Shown here: piece after piece, positions 36,821 through 47,383 of the stretch
How positions within the stretch are numbered: the first letter of the stretch is position 1
How the letters are laid out: each line of letters starts with the position of its first letter
Notes under the pieces: model-generated
Told to the model about the DNA's origin: nothing
The model's input: the letters and a program-made list of their open reading frames with translations, nothing else
Database searches by the model: none
Program-made: the position numbers and the translations under genes
Assembly (NCBI RefSeq): GCF_010093535.1
Contig: NW_022985207.1
Span: 2,078-56,400 of the forward strand
Origin: Lindgomyces ingoldianus
Taxonomy: Eukaryota > Ascomycota > Dothideomycetes > Pleosporales > Lindgomycetaceae
Length of the DNA stretch: 54,323 nt
Direction of reading: 5' to 3'

Positions 36821-36915
36821 CTCTTACTTGGTCTTTTCACTCAACACCTGACGGCATCGCTGCGATTCCTTTGGTGATTTTGGAAGCTTTTGAGACAGTA
36901 TTTTCTGTATAGATT
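36821..36915. other. Short spacer between LINE copies 1 and 2
   Basis: About 95 bp starting with the target copy of LINE 1 separate its (CAT)n tail from the shared 5' end of LINE 2. The exact left end of LINE 2 cannot be fixed, because no target duplication for it was found. The AGATTTGCGGCACGATTCG motif near 36908 resembles the same place in copy 1. Confidence 0.5.
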
Positions 36916-36969
36916 TGCGGCACGATTCGACCTGCAGGAAGACCGGAGCTGCGGCGACTGAGGGGGTTG

Positions 36970-37186
36970 CAAGATCTTGCATGAGCTGAGGAGGGGGCAT
37001 ATGGCAAACGACTCGACAAGGGAGCGAGATCCAAACAAGGTGGATTGAACGAGTGTATTGTAAGGTCTGAGGAGCTCGATAGAGCTCTGGGCTGACTATA
37101 TACTGTACGAGAGAGGAGCTATGCCTAATGAGTGAATAGTGCAGTACATGGGTATGATATCGCGTGAGACACGTGCGACACAAGAT
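36970..37186 (-). mobile_element. 205-bp SINE-like element, copy 1
   Basis: A 205-bp sequence (36976-37180) is flanked by CAAGAT on both sides (36970-36975 and 37181-37186). LINE copies 1 and 3 show the unbroken site GTTGCAAGATAAGTACC. A second copy lies at 45843-46045. Read on the minus strand it begins TGTCGCACG and ends CTCATGCAAG; the terminal AG count differs between copies (AG versus AGAG), which suggests a short variable 3' tail. An internal GAGCTC...GAGCTC pair forms a small palindrome. It has no coding frame. A SINE or a very short solo LTR are both possible. Confidence 0.75.
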
Positions 37187-37291
37187 AAGTACCGGTACCT
37201 AACCCTAAACCCCCCCCCTCTCTCCTAGAGAACCGGGGATAAGTACCGGAGGACGAGACGACTGCGCGGGACCCAGGGGAGTCGTGAATCG

Positions 37292-38592
37292 ATGGAATCA
37301 GAGGTGGAGGACACGCGTCAGGGGCGGCAATCGACCCAAACACGCGTTAGGACGCGCAAGGCGACTAAGGCAGAGAATATAAGGAGACAACAGGGAAACT
37401 TAAGCGATGGAAGCGGGACAGACGAGGTGATCAATGTCGACTAAGAGGCCCCTGGAGCCCCACGATTGACCCGCACTCAAGGCTAACTAAAAACAAGACA
37501 TGACAAAGGAACAGGTATACCTAAGAGAAGCGCAGGAGCGAGACAGAAGGAAGACCTATTGGCTGTGGTGCTTGCAGCACTTAAAGAGACCTAAGACAGG
37601 ATAGTAGCCATGATGGAGCAGATAGAAAGAGAACATGTAACCTAGATTAAGACAATAACAAGGGCACTCACCTAAGAGGTGGAGGCACTAAAGGCAGAGA
37701 ACAAAGCAATGGTAGACAAATTTAAGACCCTTCTAGCCAGATCTTATACGCTGCCTAGTAGATCGCCATCTTACGCCGCTGTGGCACAATTGCCCCTAAG
37801 CAGCCAGCCTAGTAACCTACAGACCTTTTCTACTAACACAGCACCCTTAACAACAACAGACACACTCTACTGCACAATTAACACATCTAGGATTAAGAAG
37901 GTGGACAGGGAGAAGGCAAAACTAGGCAAGATTAGACAAGCTATTAAGAAGGAGATGCGGACAAACTACAAGCGCGCGGAATGGTGATGTGCGGCAGTGG
38001 TTAGGGACCTAAGGAACACTAATTAAATTAGAGTTACATGTAGGGACAAAAGTGAGCTCTAGGCAGTTAAAGAGGCAGCCTGCAAGACAGCGGCCAGGGG
38101 AGTTAGGATACTGCGCGACCAGCTCTTCCTAATCAGGGTAGATAACGCTAACCAGCTAGCGATGCTGTTAGAGGAAGGACAAATCTAACTAGGAGCCCTA
38201 GAGGCCCTTAGGGCTAAAAACAGGGTGCAGGTAGTAAAAGTTAGCTAGCTAAGTAGAAAGGATTTAGAAAAGGCATATAGATTAATAGTAGTGTATGTTA
38301 CTAAGGGCAGCAATGCAGCCTAGCTGCTATAAGAACAGTACTTCCACATTAACAGAGAATCTGCATACACAAGACTGTTTAAACCGCGAAATAGACTATT
38401 GCAGTGCTACTAATGCTAACAGCTAGGGCACAAGGCATTCACATGCACAAGGCAGCGGGTTTGTACTAGGTGCGCTAGCGAAGGACACCACCACAGTAAA
38501 TGCCAAGTGATGGTCCCTAAATGCATACCCTATAGGGGCCCCTATAAATCTTTCTCTAGGAACTGTTAAGTGCTATACCCTAGTTAGGATGC
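37292..38592 (+). pseudogene. LINE copy 2 ORF1
   Basis: It begins at the ATG at 37292, equal to 31463 in copy 1, and keeps the same layout. A helical middle region includes an uninterrupted segment of about 100 codons (37679-37987), and CCHC knuckles lie near 38405-38570. Stops at the same kinds of codon (CAG, TGG) interrupt it, partly at positions different from copy 1, so the two were mutated independently in part. Confidence 0.78.
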
Positions 38593-38593
38593 C

Positions 38594-41312
38594 TAGGACG
38601 CTTAAAATATTCTAACTTAATGCAGGAAAAAGACATAAGGTACTGCACAGTGTAATAAATAACAAGCAACTACAAGACTTTGCTGTATTAGCTATTTAAG
38701 AACCTTATGCGTAGAGGAACAAAGAAGGGAGGATTATTACAACACTAGCTAGACACGCCTACTAGGCCAAAGTTACGCTAACCGCATGTAGGGACAGGAG
38801 GTGGCCCTTCCGGAGTATGCTCTAGATACAGAAAGACATTAAGGCTGAACAGCTGCTAGTACTGTCGCCAGACCTCACAGCAGCGACGCTACGACTACCT
38901 GGTTGAACAGTCCTGGTAGTGTTAGTCTATGTTAAGATAAGAGATAAGTAAGCACTAAAAGAGACAATAAATCACATCTAGACCCTAATCTAAACCGCAC
39001 ACAACTGAACTAGGACGCGGGTGGACGTGGTCTTAGCAGGTGATTTCAACTAACACAACTAATTGTAGGGAGGGGATAATGTGTTAAACACTTACTAAGG
39101 TAAAGCAGACCCTATTATACACTTTATAGCGGACTATTTACTCTATAGCCTACTTCCTAGAGGCATGAAAACATAGCAGCAAGGAATAAGTAAAAGCACT
39201 ATTAATTTAATGCTAACTTTAGACAACCTAGCAGCTACAGCACTATGCTGTAAAGTCTGTAAGACAGAGTGTAGGTTAGATCGCAGAGTGATTAAAACAA
39301 CCTTTAATGTAGACACCTTAGGATAGCAAGCAGAAGCAAGACTATTGTTTAAAAATGCACTATAGGAAGTAATATAAATAAGAGTTAAAGAGACGCTTAA
39401 AGCTAAACTAATAGGGGGCAGTGTACAGCAACAGACAGATAGGCTAATAGGAGCAGCAATGGAGGCAGTCCACAAGCTGACCCTAAGAGCTAGGCCCTTA
39501 CTGTATGCAAAAAGATAGTAGACTGCAGACCTTACGCAGTTGCAAAGGGTATATACGCACTAGAGGAACAAGGCAAAAGCAGAACAGTAGGCAGAAAGGA
39601 CAAGTGTAAAGACAGAACAACAGGCAAAGGCAGCAGCAAAGGAATTTCACAACGCAACGCAGCGGCAGCGCAGAACCTACTAGGAGGACTTTCTAGTAGA
39701 CAATGCTAATATTTAGAAAGCTATAAGATACCTTAAGCTAGATAGTGCTGCAACGTTTAACAAAATACCCCCTTTAAAAAGAACTAACAGATTAAGCATA
39801 GAAGGAAATCTAGAGATAGCAGACAAGTTGCTGCAGTTGTTCTTTCCACCGCTCCTAGACACTATTAAGAATGAGGGTAAATGCTAGCAACGTAGCCCAG
39901 TTAGCATGCCCGACCTAACCATGGACGAAATAGAATGCTGTCTGTTCGCGGCCAAGCTGTGGAAGGCACTAGGCGATAATAGGCTCCTAGTTATAGTATA
40001 GAGGCAGCTATAGCTAGTTGCAAAAGAGAGAATCTTACTTTTATTTTAAACATTACTAGGGGAGAGGGTTATCCTAGCACAGTGGAGAAACACTTAGATT
40101 GTCCCGCTTAAAAAGCTAGAAAAGGGCAACTATAAAGTGGCAAAGTTGTAGAGACCTATCTCTCTACTATTAACTCTTAGCAAAATCCTTAAAGCTGTTA
40201 TAGTAAAGAGAATCTTATATGCAACAGAAACATATAGGTTACTTTCTATAAACTACTTTAGTAGAAAAAAACAGTAATTAGTAGAATAAGCGCTATTAAT
40301 GTTGTAAGAACACATCTACAACGCATAGAGATCTAGAAGAGTGCTAAGTCTAGTAAGCTTTAACGTAAAAGGGGCATACAACAGAGTATGCAAAGACAGG
40401 CTAACCTAGAGGCTCTGTGCTAGAGGGATACCACCAGGCCTAGTACAATTAATAGACGCCTTTTGCTTTAATTGTATAGCAACTATTATAGTTAACAGCT
40501 ACACGTCCGAGGAGAAACTGCTGCACTAGGCAGGGCTTCTACAGGGATCCCCCCTTTCTCTAATCCTGTTTCTCTTTTTTAACACTAATCTAGTCTAACA
40601 CTAGATTAATGCTTATAGCAGTTTATTTGCCTTTATAGACAACTACAACGCTTAGGTAATAGGACCCTTAGCTAAAGAAAATTACATAAAACTCTAAAAC
40701 ATTATTAAGAGAGTAATAAGGTAGGAGAAGAGAAGTAAGGCAACTTTTAAGGGGGACAAGACCACCCTAATACACTTTATAAGGAATAGAGGTAAAACAA
40801 GCGTAAGACTAGTAAGCGTTAAAGAATAGCTAGTTAAACTAACAACAGAAGCTAAGATCCTAGGCGTTATTATAGATGCAGGGCTAAGATATAAGCAGCA
40901 CATAGCAAGGGCAGCAGCAAGGGGCCTAAGGGCAGCCCTAGCGCTGAGGCGGTTACAGATGGTCTCCCCTGCTACAGCCTAGCAGCTTTTCAAGTTAACG
41001 GTAGCACCAGTGGTAGACTACGCATCAAGTGTATGGATGCAGGCGTGCGGCACAATTTTAATGGGAGCGATGAACAGAATACAGAAAATAGGAGCTTAAG
41101 CTGTTACAGGCTGCTTCTAGACAGTTGCTGCGGCTGTGGCAGAGGCGGAAGCAAGTCTACGGACAGTGCATGAACGCCACACAGTAAGGGCTATTAAGAT
41201 GTAGATTAATGTCCACACGCTGCTAAGGACAAACCCTATGTTAAAATTCTATATTGCAGGCTTTCAACAGTTTTGATCACCGCTGCAGAAGATCGCAGAA
41301 TAGCTAGAGGGG
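38594..41312 (+). pseudogene. LINE copy 2 ORF2, lacking RNase H and C-terminus
   Basis: The endonuclease block Leu-Ala-Gly-Asp-Phe-Asn lies near 39035-39050 and the Phe-Ile-Asp-Asn reverse transcriptase site at 40632-40643. In the block preceding the active site, Gly-Leu-Pro-Gln-Gly-Cys/Ser-Pro has lost its Pro to Leu. The frame is cut off at 41312, so RNase H and the Cys/His tail are missing. Numerous TAG codons add to the damage. Confidence 0.8.
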
Positions 41313-41400
41313 TGTCAGATATGCGCACCTACTGTCAAGACAGGAGGAACGCTTGACGAAAGCTGCTACATAGTACGAGCAATAAGCTCGAACAGTATGT
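41313..41400. other. Unique spacer after truncated LINE copy 2
   Basis: This short stretch of normal composition starts TGTCAGATATGCGCACC and has no counterpart elsewhere in the window. It contains ACTGTCAAGACAG and GAGCAATAAGCTC, two small imperfect palindromes. Confidence 0.5.
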
Positions 41401-41576
41401 TGCAGCAAATTGCAGCATTTTGCAGCATTTTGCAGCATGTTGCAGCATTTTACAGCATGTTGCAGCAAATTGCAGCAAATTGCAGCATGTTGCAGCATTT
41501 TGCAGCATTTTGCAGCAATTTGCAGCATTTTGCAGCAATTTGCATCATTTTGCAGCAATTTGCAGCAAATTGCAGC
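41401..41576. repeat. 10-bp minisatellite TGCAGCANNT, about 17.6 units
   Basis: Every 10 bases the motif TGCAGCA recurs, followed by three variable bases (TTT, AAT, TGT or ATT). Only two units deviate in the core (TACAGCA at 41451 and TGCATCA at 41541). The strict 10-bp spacing keeps several frames open on both strands, so the overlapping open frames are by-products. It directly touches the tail of LINE copy 3. Confidence 0.95.
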
Positions 41577-42306
41577 TGATGATGATGATGATGTCTTTAT
41601 TACGCCCGGCTCTAGCCTAGAGGGCACTAGTACGTTATTACCTAAGCGCTTCCTTGGTGATGGCTTAACTCCTCGTAGCCCTTACATGCCTCCTGCTCCG
41701 CTATCCGGCGTAGTTGTTACATATCCCCCTGATTATAATTTGTAGTAAGCGTTCTTAAAGTCTCTTCTTTAAGTGTTTAAAGTCCTTTTGTTGGCGAGTG
41801 AAGCAGAGCCTGCTGTTATGTGGGGTTAGTATTGAGCGTCTCTTTTCTACTATTGTCTCTGTGGTTCTGAGTTCTTATCTTCTTTCTTGCTCTAGGCGGC
41901 CTGTTGCTATTGCGTACCTAACTGTCATCTTTACTGTGTTAATGTCCGGCGACCATTCTGCTAGGTCTGCTGGTGCCTTTCCCCCTAGAAAGAAGGAGAG
42001 GTTTCCTCTTCTAGTCTCTGTTTGCTGAAGCATTTGTATTTAGAGTGTGTCCCATCTTCAGCATTAGAAGAGGAAGTGCTGAATAGTTTCTTCTGCCTGA
42101 CCACATATGCACATGTTTGAGTCTGCAGCTCCTATTTAGTACAGGTATGTGTTTAGCTGTGTCATCCTAGTTTGTAATTGTGCTAGTATCTTTGCTTCTT
42201 GCTAGGTTAGGGCGTTGTAGAGCTTCTTAGTGTGTTTCCCTAGTAGAGCTATGTCCATCTTGCGCGAGTATCTCCCTACTCTTGTTAGTAAGTCTTTTCT
42301 CTGTCC

Positions 42307-42753
42307 CTAGTTTCTTACTGTGGTCCTGGTTACTGTTAACCTTGCTTGGTAAAAGGGTCTAGTTGGCACGCTGCTGTCTGCTGTGGCTTTCCTTGCTGCT
42401 TCCTTAGCCTTCTTTACTAAATTGTTGCTTCCTGCTGGGCACCATACCATACGTACAGAGCACCGCCTTTCCCTCAGTGCCTGAGTCGCGTTGTAGATCT
42501 GTTCGATGCTGGCTTGGCCGGACTGATCCCGCGGTTGGCGTATTGCCTGTATGGCCGCTTGGCTGCTGGTGAGAATGATGACCTGGTCCGCCGTCTGGCA
42601 TGTCAGGAGGGAGGTCAGCGCTGCCGCCATCGCTGCCAGCTCCGCTGTGTAGGGGTTTTGCTCCGTCCTGGGTCCTAAGGTGAAAGACGAGGTAGCAGCT
42701 TGAGCGGGCGCTCCCCTCCGCGTGTCGTCTATCGCCCCTCCCATCCCTACCAT
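42307..42753 (-). pseudogene. LINE copy 3 RNase H segment, 148 codons open
   Basis: This is the longest uninterrupted LINE frame in the window. It contains the Tyr-Thr-Ala-Glu-Leu-Ala-Ala block, which carries the catalytic Glu of RNase H1-type domains, then an Ile-Leu-Thr-Ser-Ser-Gln-Ala-Ala-Ile block where the second Asp (usually Thr-Asp-Ser) reads Ser. The next TAG arises from a CAG. It is part of ORF2 of LINE copy 3, not a separate gene. The neighbouring ORF2 sequence carries further stops. Confidence 0.8.
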
Positions 42754-45090
42754 ACCAAGCCGGACGGATGCGCTTGTTGCAATTCTAATACTGTTACACT
42801 AGTTAGCTAGTGTTATAGCCTTTGCTTAGTCTAGTTTAATTGTTGCTAAGATGCGACAGTCTTATAGCTGCACACTGTGCGGATTAATTGTTTCTATCTA
42901 GTTAGTATTAAGCCCCTCTAGCCATTCTGCGATCTTCTGCAGCGGTGATCAAAACTGTTAAAAGCCTGCAATATAGAATTTTAACATAGGGTTTGTCCTT
43001 AGCAGCGTGTGGACATTAATCCACATCTTAATAGCCCTTACTGTGTGGCGTTCATGCACTGTCTGTAGACTCGCTTCCGCCTCTGCCACGGCCGCAGCAA
43101 CTGTCTAGAAGCAGCCTATAACAGCTTAAGCTCCTATTTTCTGTATTCTGTTCATCGCTCCCATTAAAATCATGCCGCACGCGTGCATCCATACACTCGA
43201 TGCGTAGTCTACCACTGGTGCTACCGTTGACTTAAAAAGCTGCTGGGCTGTAGCAGAGGAGACCATCTGTAACCGCCTTAGCGCTAGGGCTGCCCTTAGG
43301 CCCCTTGCTGCCGCCCTTGCTATGTGCTGTTTATATCTCAGCCCTGCATCTATAATAACGCCTAGGATTTTAGCTTCTGTTGTTAGTTTAACTAGCTGTC
43401 CTTTAACACTTACTAGTCTTGCGCTTGTTTTACCTCTATTCCTTATAAAGTGTATTAGGGTAGTCTTGTCCCTCTTAAAGGTTGCCCTGCTTCTTTTCTC
43501 CTACCTTGTTGCTCTTTTAATAATGTTTTAGAGTTTTACATAGTTTTCTTTAGCTAAGGGTCCTATTACCTAAGCGTTGTAGTTGTCTATAAAGGCAAAT
43601 AAACTGCTATAAGCATTAATCTAGTGTTAGACTAGATTAGCGTTAAAGAAGAGGAATAGAATTAGAGAAAGGGGGGATCCCTGTGGGAGCCCTGCCTGGG
43701 GCAGCGGTTTCTCCTCGGACGTGTAGCTGTTGACTGTAATAGTTGCTGTATAATTGGAGCAAAAGGCGTCTATCCATTGTACTAGGCCTGGTGGTATCCC
43801 TCTGGCACAGAGCCTCTGGGTTAGCCTGTCTTTGCATACTCTGTTGTATGCCCCTTTTACGTTAAAGCTCTATACTTGTCTTTTCTGCCTGCTGTTCTGC
43901 TTTTGCCTTATTCCTCTAGTGCGTATATACCCTTTGCAACTGCGTAAGGTCTGCAGTCTACTATCTTTTTGCATACAGCAAGGGCCTAGCTCTTAGGGTT
44001 AGCTTGTGGACTGCCTCTATTGCTGCTCCCATCAGCCTATCTGTCTGTTGCTGTACACTGCCCCCTATTAGTTTAGCTTTAAGCGTCTTCTTAACTCTTG
44101 TTTGTATTGCTTTCTATAGTGCATTTTTAAATAATAGTCTTGCTTCTGCTTGCTGTTCTAGAGTGTCTACATTAAAGGTTGTTTTAATTACTCTGTGATC
44201 TAACCTATGTTCTGTCTTATAGACTTTACAGCATAGTGCTGTACCTGCTAGGTTGTCTAAAGTTAGCATTAAATTAACAGTGCTCTTACTTATTCCTTGC
44301 TGCTATGTTTTCATGCCTCTAGGAAGTAGGCTGTGGAGTGAATAGTCTGCTATAAGGTGTATAATAGGGTCTGCTTTGCCTTAGTAAGTGTTTAACACAT
44401 TATCCCCTCCTTATAATTAGTTGTGTTAGTTGAAATCACCTGCTAGGACTACGTCCACCCGCGTCCTAGTTTAGTCATGTGCGGTTTAGATTAGGGTCTA
44501 GATGTAATTTATTGTCTTCTTTAGTGCTTACTTATCTCTTATCTTAACGTAGACTAACACTACTAGGACTGTTTAACTGGGTAGTTGTAGCGTTGCTGCT
44601 GTGAGGTCCGGCGACTGTACCAGCAGCTGTTCAGCCTTAATGTCTTTCCGTATCCAGAGCATACTCCGGAAGGGCCACCTCCCGTCCCTACATGCGGTTG
44701 GCGTAAATTTGGCCCAGTGGGCGTGTCCAGCTGGTGTTGTGATGATCCTCCCTTCTTTGTTTCTCTACGCATAAGGTTCTTAAATAGCTAATACAGCAAA
44801 GTCTTGTAGTTGCTTGTTATTTATTACACTGTGCAGTACCTTATGTCTTTTTCCTGCATTAAGTTAGAATATTTTAAGCGTCCTAGGCATCCTAACTAGG
44901 GTATAGCACTTAACAGTTCCTAGAGAAAGATTTATAGGGGCCCCTATAGGGTATGCATTTAGGGACCATCACTTGGCATTTACTGTGGTGGTGTCCTTCG
45001 CTAGCGCACCTAGTACAAACCCGCTGCCTTGTGCATGTGAATGCCTTGTGCCCTAGCTGTTAGCATTAGTAGCACTGCAATAGTCTATTT
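42754..45090 (-). pseudogene. LINE copy 3 ORF2, endonuclease and reverse transcriptase parts with a 745-bp deletion
   Basis: On the minus strand the endonuclease block with Gly-Asp-Phe-Asn lies near 44430-44448 and the Phe-Ile-Asp-Asn site near 43582-43595. At about 43869-43876 the sequence jumps from the equivalent of copy 1 position 33782 to 34528, at a shared GAG. This removes 745 bp that encode the link between endonuclease and reverse transcriptase and the first RT motifs, and it shifts the frame. The copy therefore cannot make a working ORF2 product even without its stops. Confidence 0.8.
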
Positions 45091-46391
45091 CGCGGTTTAA
45101 ACAGTCTTGTGTATGCAGATTCTCTGTTAATGTGGAAGTACTGTTCTTATAGCAGCTAGGCTGCATTGCTGCCCTTAGTAACATACACTACTATTAATCT
45201 ATATGCCTTTCCTGAATCCTTTCTACTTAGCTAGCTGACTTTTGCTACCTGCACCCTGTTTTTAGCCCTAACGGCCTCTAGGGCTCCTGGTTAGATTTGT
45301 CCTTCCTCTGACAGCACTGCTAGCTGGTTGGCGTTATCTACCCTGATTAGGAAGAGCTGGTCGCGCAGTATTCTAACTCCCCTAGCTGCTGTCTTGCGGG
45401 CTGCCTCTTTAACTGCCTAGAGCTTACTTTTGTCCCTACATATAACTCTGATTTGATTAGTGTTCCTCAGGTCTCTAACCACTGCTGCACATTGCCATTC
45501 TGCGCGCTTGTAGTTTGTCTGCATCTCCTCCTTAATGGCTTGTCTAATCTTGCCTAGTTTCGCCTTCTCCCTGTCTACCTTCTTAATCCTAGATGTGTTA
45601 ATTGTGTAGTAGAGTGTGTCTGTTGTTGTTAAGGGTGCTGTGTTAGTAGAAAGGGTCTGTAGGTTACTAGGCTAGCTGCTTAGGGGCGATTATGCCACGG
45701 CAGCGTAAGATGGCGATCTACTAGGCAGCGTATAAGATCTGGCTAGAAGGGTCTCAAATTTGTCTACCATTGCTTTGTTCTCTGCCTTCAGTGCCTCTAC
45801 CTCTTGGGTGAGTGCCCTTATTGTCTTAATCTAGGTTGCGTGTGTCGCACGTGTCTCACGCGATATCATACCCATGTACTGCACTATTCACTCATTAGGC
45901 ATAGCTCCTATCTCGTACAGTATATAGTCAGCTCAGAGCTCTATCGAGCTCCTCAGACCTTACAATACACTCATTCCACCTTGTTTGGATCTCGCTCCCT
46001 TGTCGAGTCGTTTGCCATATGTCCCCTCCTCAGCTCATGCAAGAGCGTGTTCTCTTTCTATCCGCTCCATTATGGCTACTATCCTGTCTTGGGTCTCTTT
46101 GAGTGCTGCGAGCACCACAGCCAATGGGTCTTCCTTCTATCTCGCTCCTGCGCTTCTCTTGGGTATACCTGTTCCTTTGTTATGTCTTGTTCTTAGTCGG
46201 CCTTGAGTGCGGGTTGATTGTGGGGATCTAGGGGCCTCTTGGTTGACATTGATCACCTTGTCTGTCCCGCTTCCATCGCTTGAGTTTCCCTGTTGTCTCC
46301 TTGTATTCTCCGCCTTGGTCGCCTTGCGCGTCCTGACGCGTGTTCGGGTCAATTGCCGCCCCTGACGCGTGTCCTCCACCTCCGATTCCAT
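45091..46391 (-). pseudogene. LINE copy 3 ORF1, interrupted by the SINE-like element
   Basis: The ATG at 46391 (minus strand) equals the start in copies 1 and 2 and opens 84 codons rich in Arg, Gln, Thr and Glu. They end at a TAG where copies 1 and 2 read CAG. The SINE-like insertion at 45843-46045 then splits the coiled-coil part. The CCHC knuckles lie near 44950-45080. Confidence 0.78.
45839..46050 (+). mobile_element. 203-bp SINE-like element, copy 2, inside LINE copy 3 ORF1
   Basis: The element (45843-46045) is flanked by CGTGT (45839-45843, overlapping its first base, and 46046-46050). LINE copies 1 and 2 show the unbroken site GAACATGTAACC, the RIP form of GAACACGCAACC. It is nearly identical to 36976-37180 in reverse orientation, with small indels. 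On the plus strand it starts TGTCGCACG and ends GCAAGAG. Confidence 0.75.
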
Positions 46392-46569
46392 CGATTCACG
46401 ACTCCCCTGGGTCCCGCGCAGTCGTCTCGTCCTCCGGTACTTATCCCCGGTTCTCTAGGAGAGAGGGGGGGGAGAGAGGTAGGGGGGGGGTTTAGGGTTA
46501 GGTACCGGTACTTATCTTGCAACCCCCTCAGTCGCCGCAGCTCCGGTCTTCCTGCAGGTCGAATCGTGC

Positions 46570-46976
46570 AGTCCAGACGCAGGTGGAGTGTGCAGACGGA
46601 GGCTGGTACCAAATTCTTTTTCCTTTCTCTCAAAAGTTCCTCAGCTAGCTCCCAAATTCAGGTTTCAATTGCAGCCATGTATGGGATCAATTGCCGACCT
46701 AGAATTGATGTGAGCCTAGGAAGCGATGAGAATCCGTGCTTCTAGAACACACCTGCGTCGTTGAACTGGTAAACTTAGTGCTGTCGAAACCAGCCCCGTC
46801 GATAGCTAACGTACTGGTAATCCACCACCTGATGCATGCGCTGCGGATTTTCTACCCACCCGCTTTTGAGGCTGTAGAGCTCTGTAGATATTGTATTGTA
46901 AGCAGGTGTGATATAGGTGTATTGAGTATAGAACAAGTGGAAGATAAGGACAAAATTTTGTGTGTGTAAGGGGCTG
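46570..46976. other. Start of the genic segment; possible 5' region of the disrupted gene
   Basis: Normal composition, no transposon signature. A plus-strand frame of 77 codons (46736-46969) and two overlapping minus-strand frames exist, but none shows a domain that I recognise. An ATG at 46678 is followed after 11 codons by GTGAGC, a good fungal intron donor, so a short first exon is possible but unproven. Confidence 0.35.
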
Positions 46977-47355
46977 AAAACCTGGTAATCTTTGGTGATA
47001 CCTGCGGTGCGTATTCAATATGGAGTATAGGTAGCCCGGCACCAATCCGAGGGGCTTCTGGCGGTGAGAAGGGGTTCAGGAACGGAACAGCATTCTTCCA
47101 AGGCACCTATAAAGTTTCCCTTACGGAGCTTCTTCTATTCTCTATCGAATTCATCACTGCTATCACTGCAACTCCGGTTCAAGCCTTGCGACCCTTACAA
47201 CGGCGGGAAAACGTACATGAATTAACATCGTCCTGGCGGGCAATATCTGTATATGAAAAAGATTCTCCTATATTTAGCGATCCGATTGCTGCAATCACAG
47301 CCTCAATATCCCCTATTTTGGTGGAGATAGGTGGTGTTGAAGGCGTTGTGTTGAT
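46977..47355 (+). pseudogene. Open reading frame cut by a LINE insertion (upstream part)
   Basis: After a TAA at 46974-46976 the plus frame stays open for over 120 codons up to the LINE at 47356. It resumes in the same frame on the other side of the LINE, at 50657, because the duplicated 17-bp target GAAGGCGTTGTGTTGAT encodes the same residues on both sides (Glu-Gly-Val-Val-Leu-Ile). From there it runs without stop into the NLR frame. No ATG lies in this part, so it would need an upstream exon. The residues resemble no domain that I know. It may be a disrupted N-terminal region of the NLR, a separate exon, or chance. Confidence 0.45.
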
Positions 47356-47383
47356 TTATTGATTGATTGATTCTGTCCTACTC

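Larger units (their letters stand above)
31218..36831 (+). mobile_element. Tad1-like LINE, copy 1, full length, mildly RIP-mutated
   Basis: The element (about 31230-36820) is flanked by TCTCTTACTTGG (31218-31229 and 36820-36831), a 12-bp duplication of the kind left by target-primed integration. Its 3' end is a (CAT)n tail. Two ORFs follow a 5' region containing CCTAACCCTAAACC and long C-runs. Endonuclease, reverse transcriptase and RNase H together in ORF2 fit the Tad1 group of fungal LINEs. Most inactivating changes are CAG or TGG to TAG. Confidence 0.88.
36915..41312 (+). mobile_element. Tad1-like LINE, copy 2, 3'-truncated, carrying a SINE-like insertion
   Basis: The sequence aligns with LINE copy 1 from its 5' end (GATTCGACCTGCAGG near 36923) to the point equal to 35487. 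There it stops abruptly within ORF2 just before the RNase H part, and unrelated sequence follows at 41313. The 205-bp SINE-like element sits in the 5' untranslated part. The AAGATAAGTACCGG block and CCTAACCCTAAACC motif follow at about 37182-37212. A LINE copy losing its 3' end cannot come from incomplete reverse transcription, so a later deletion or rearrangement is likely. Confidence 0.82.
41577..46569 (-). mobile_element. Tad1-like LINE, copy 3, minus strand, with internal deletion and SINE-like insertion
   Basis: Read on the minus strand, the element begins near 46569 with GATTCGACCTGCAGG, followed by the CCTAACCCTAAACC motif near 46490-46500. It ends in a (CAT)n tail at 41577-41592. It is the least RIP-mutated of the three copies. 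Compared with copy 1 it lacks 745 bp of ORF2 and has gained the 203-bp SINE-like element in ORF1. No convincing target duplication was found; only TGCAG is shared by the flanks. Confidence 0.85.

Noticed and set aside
41304..41745. Overlapping open frames on both strands rich in Leu-Gln/Ala/Cys
   Set aside because: They are products of the 10-bp minisatellite, which is open in several frames at once, plus the LINE 3 tail.
46852..47106. Possible minus-strand gene of 84 codons
   Set aside because: It overlaps other open frames on both strands and has no recognisable domain or splice evidence.
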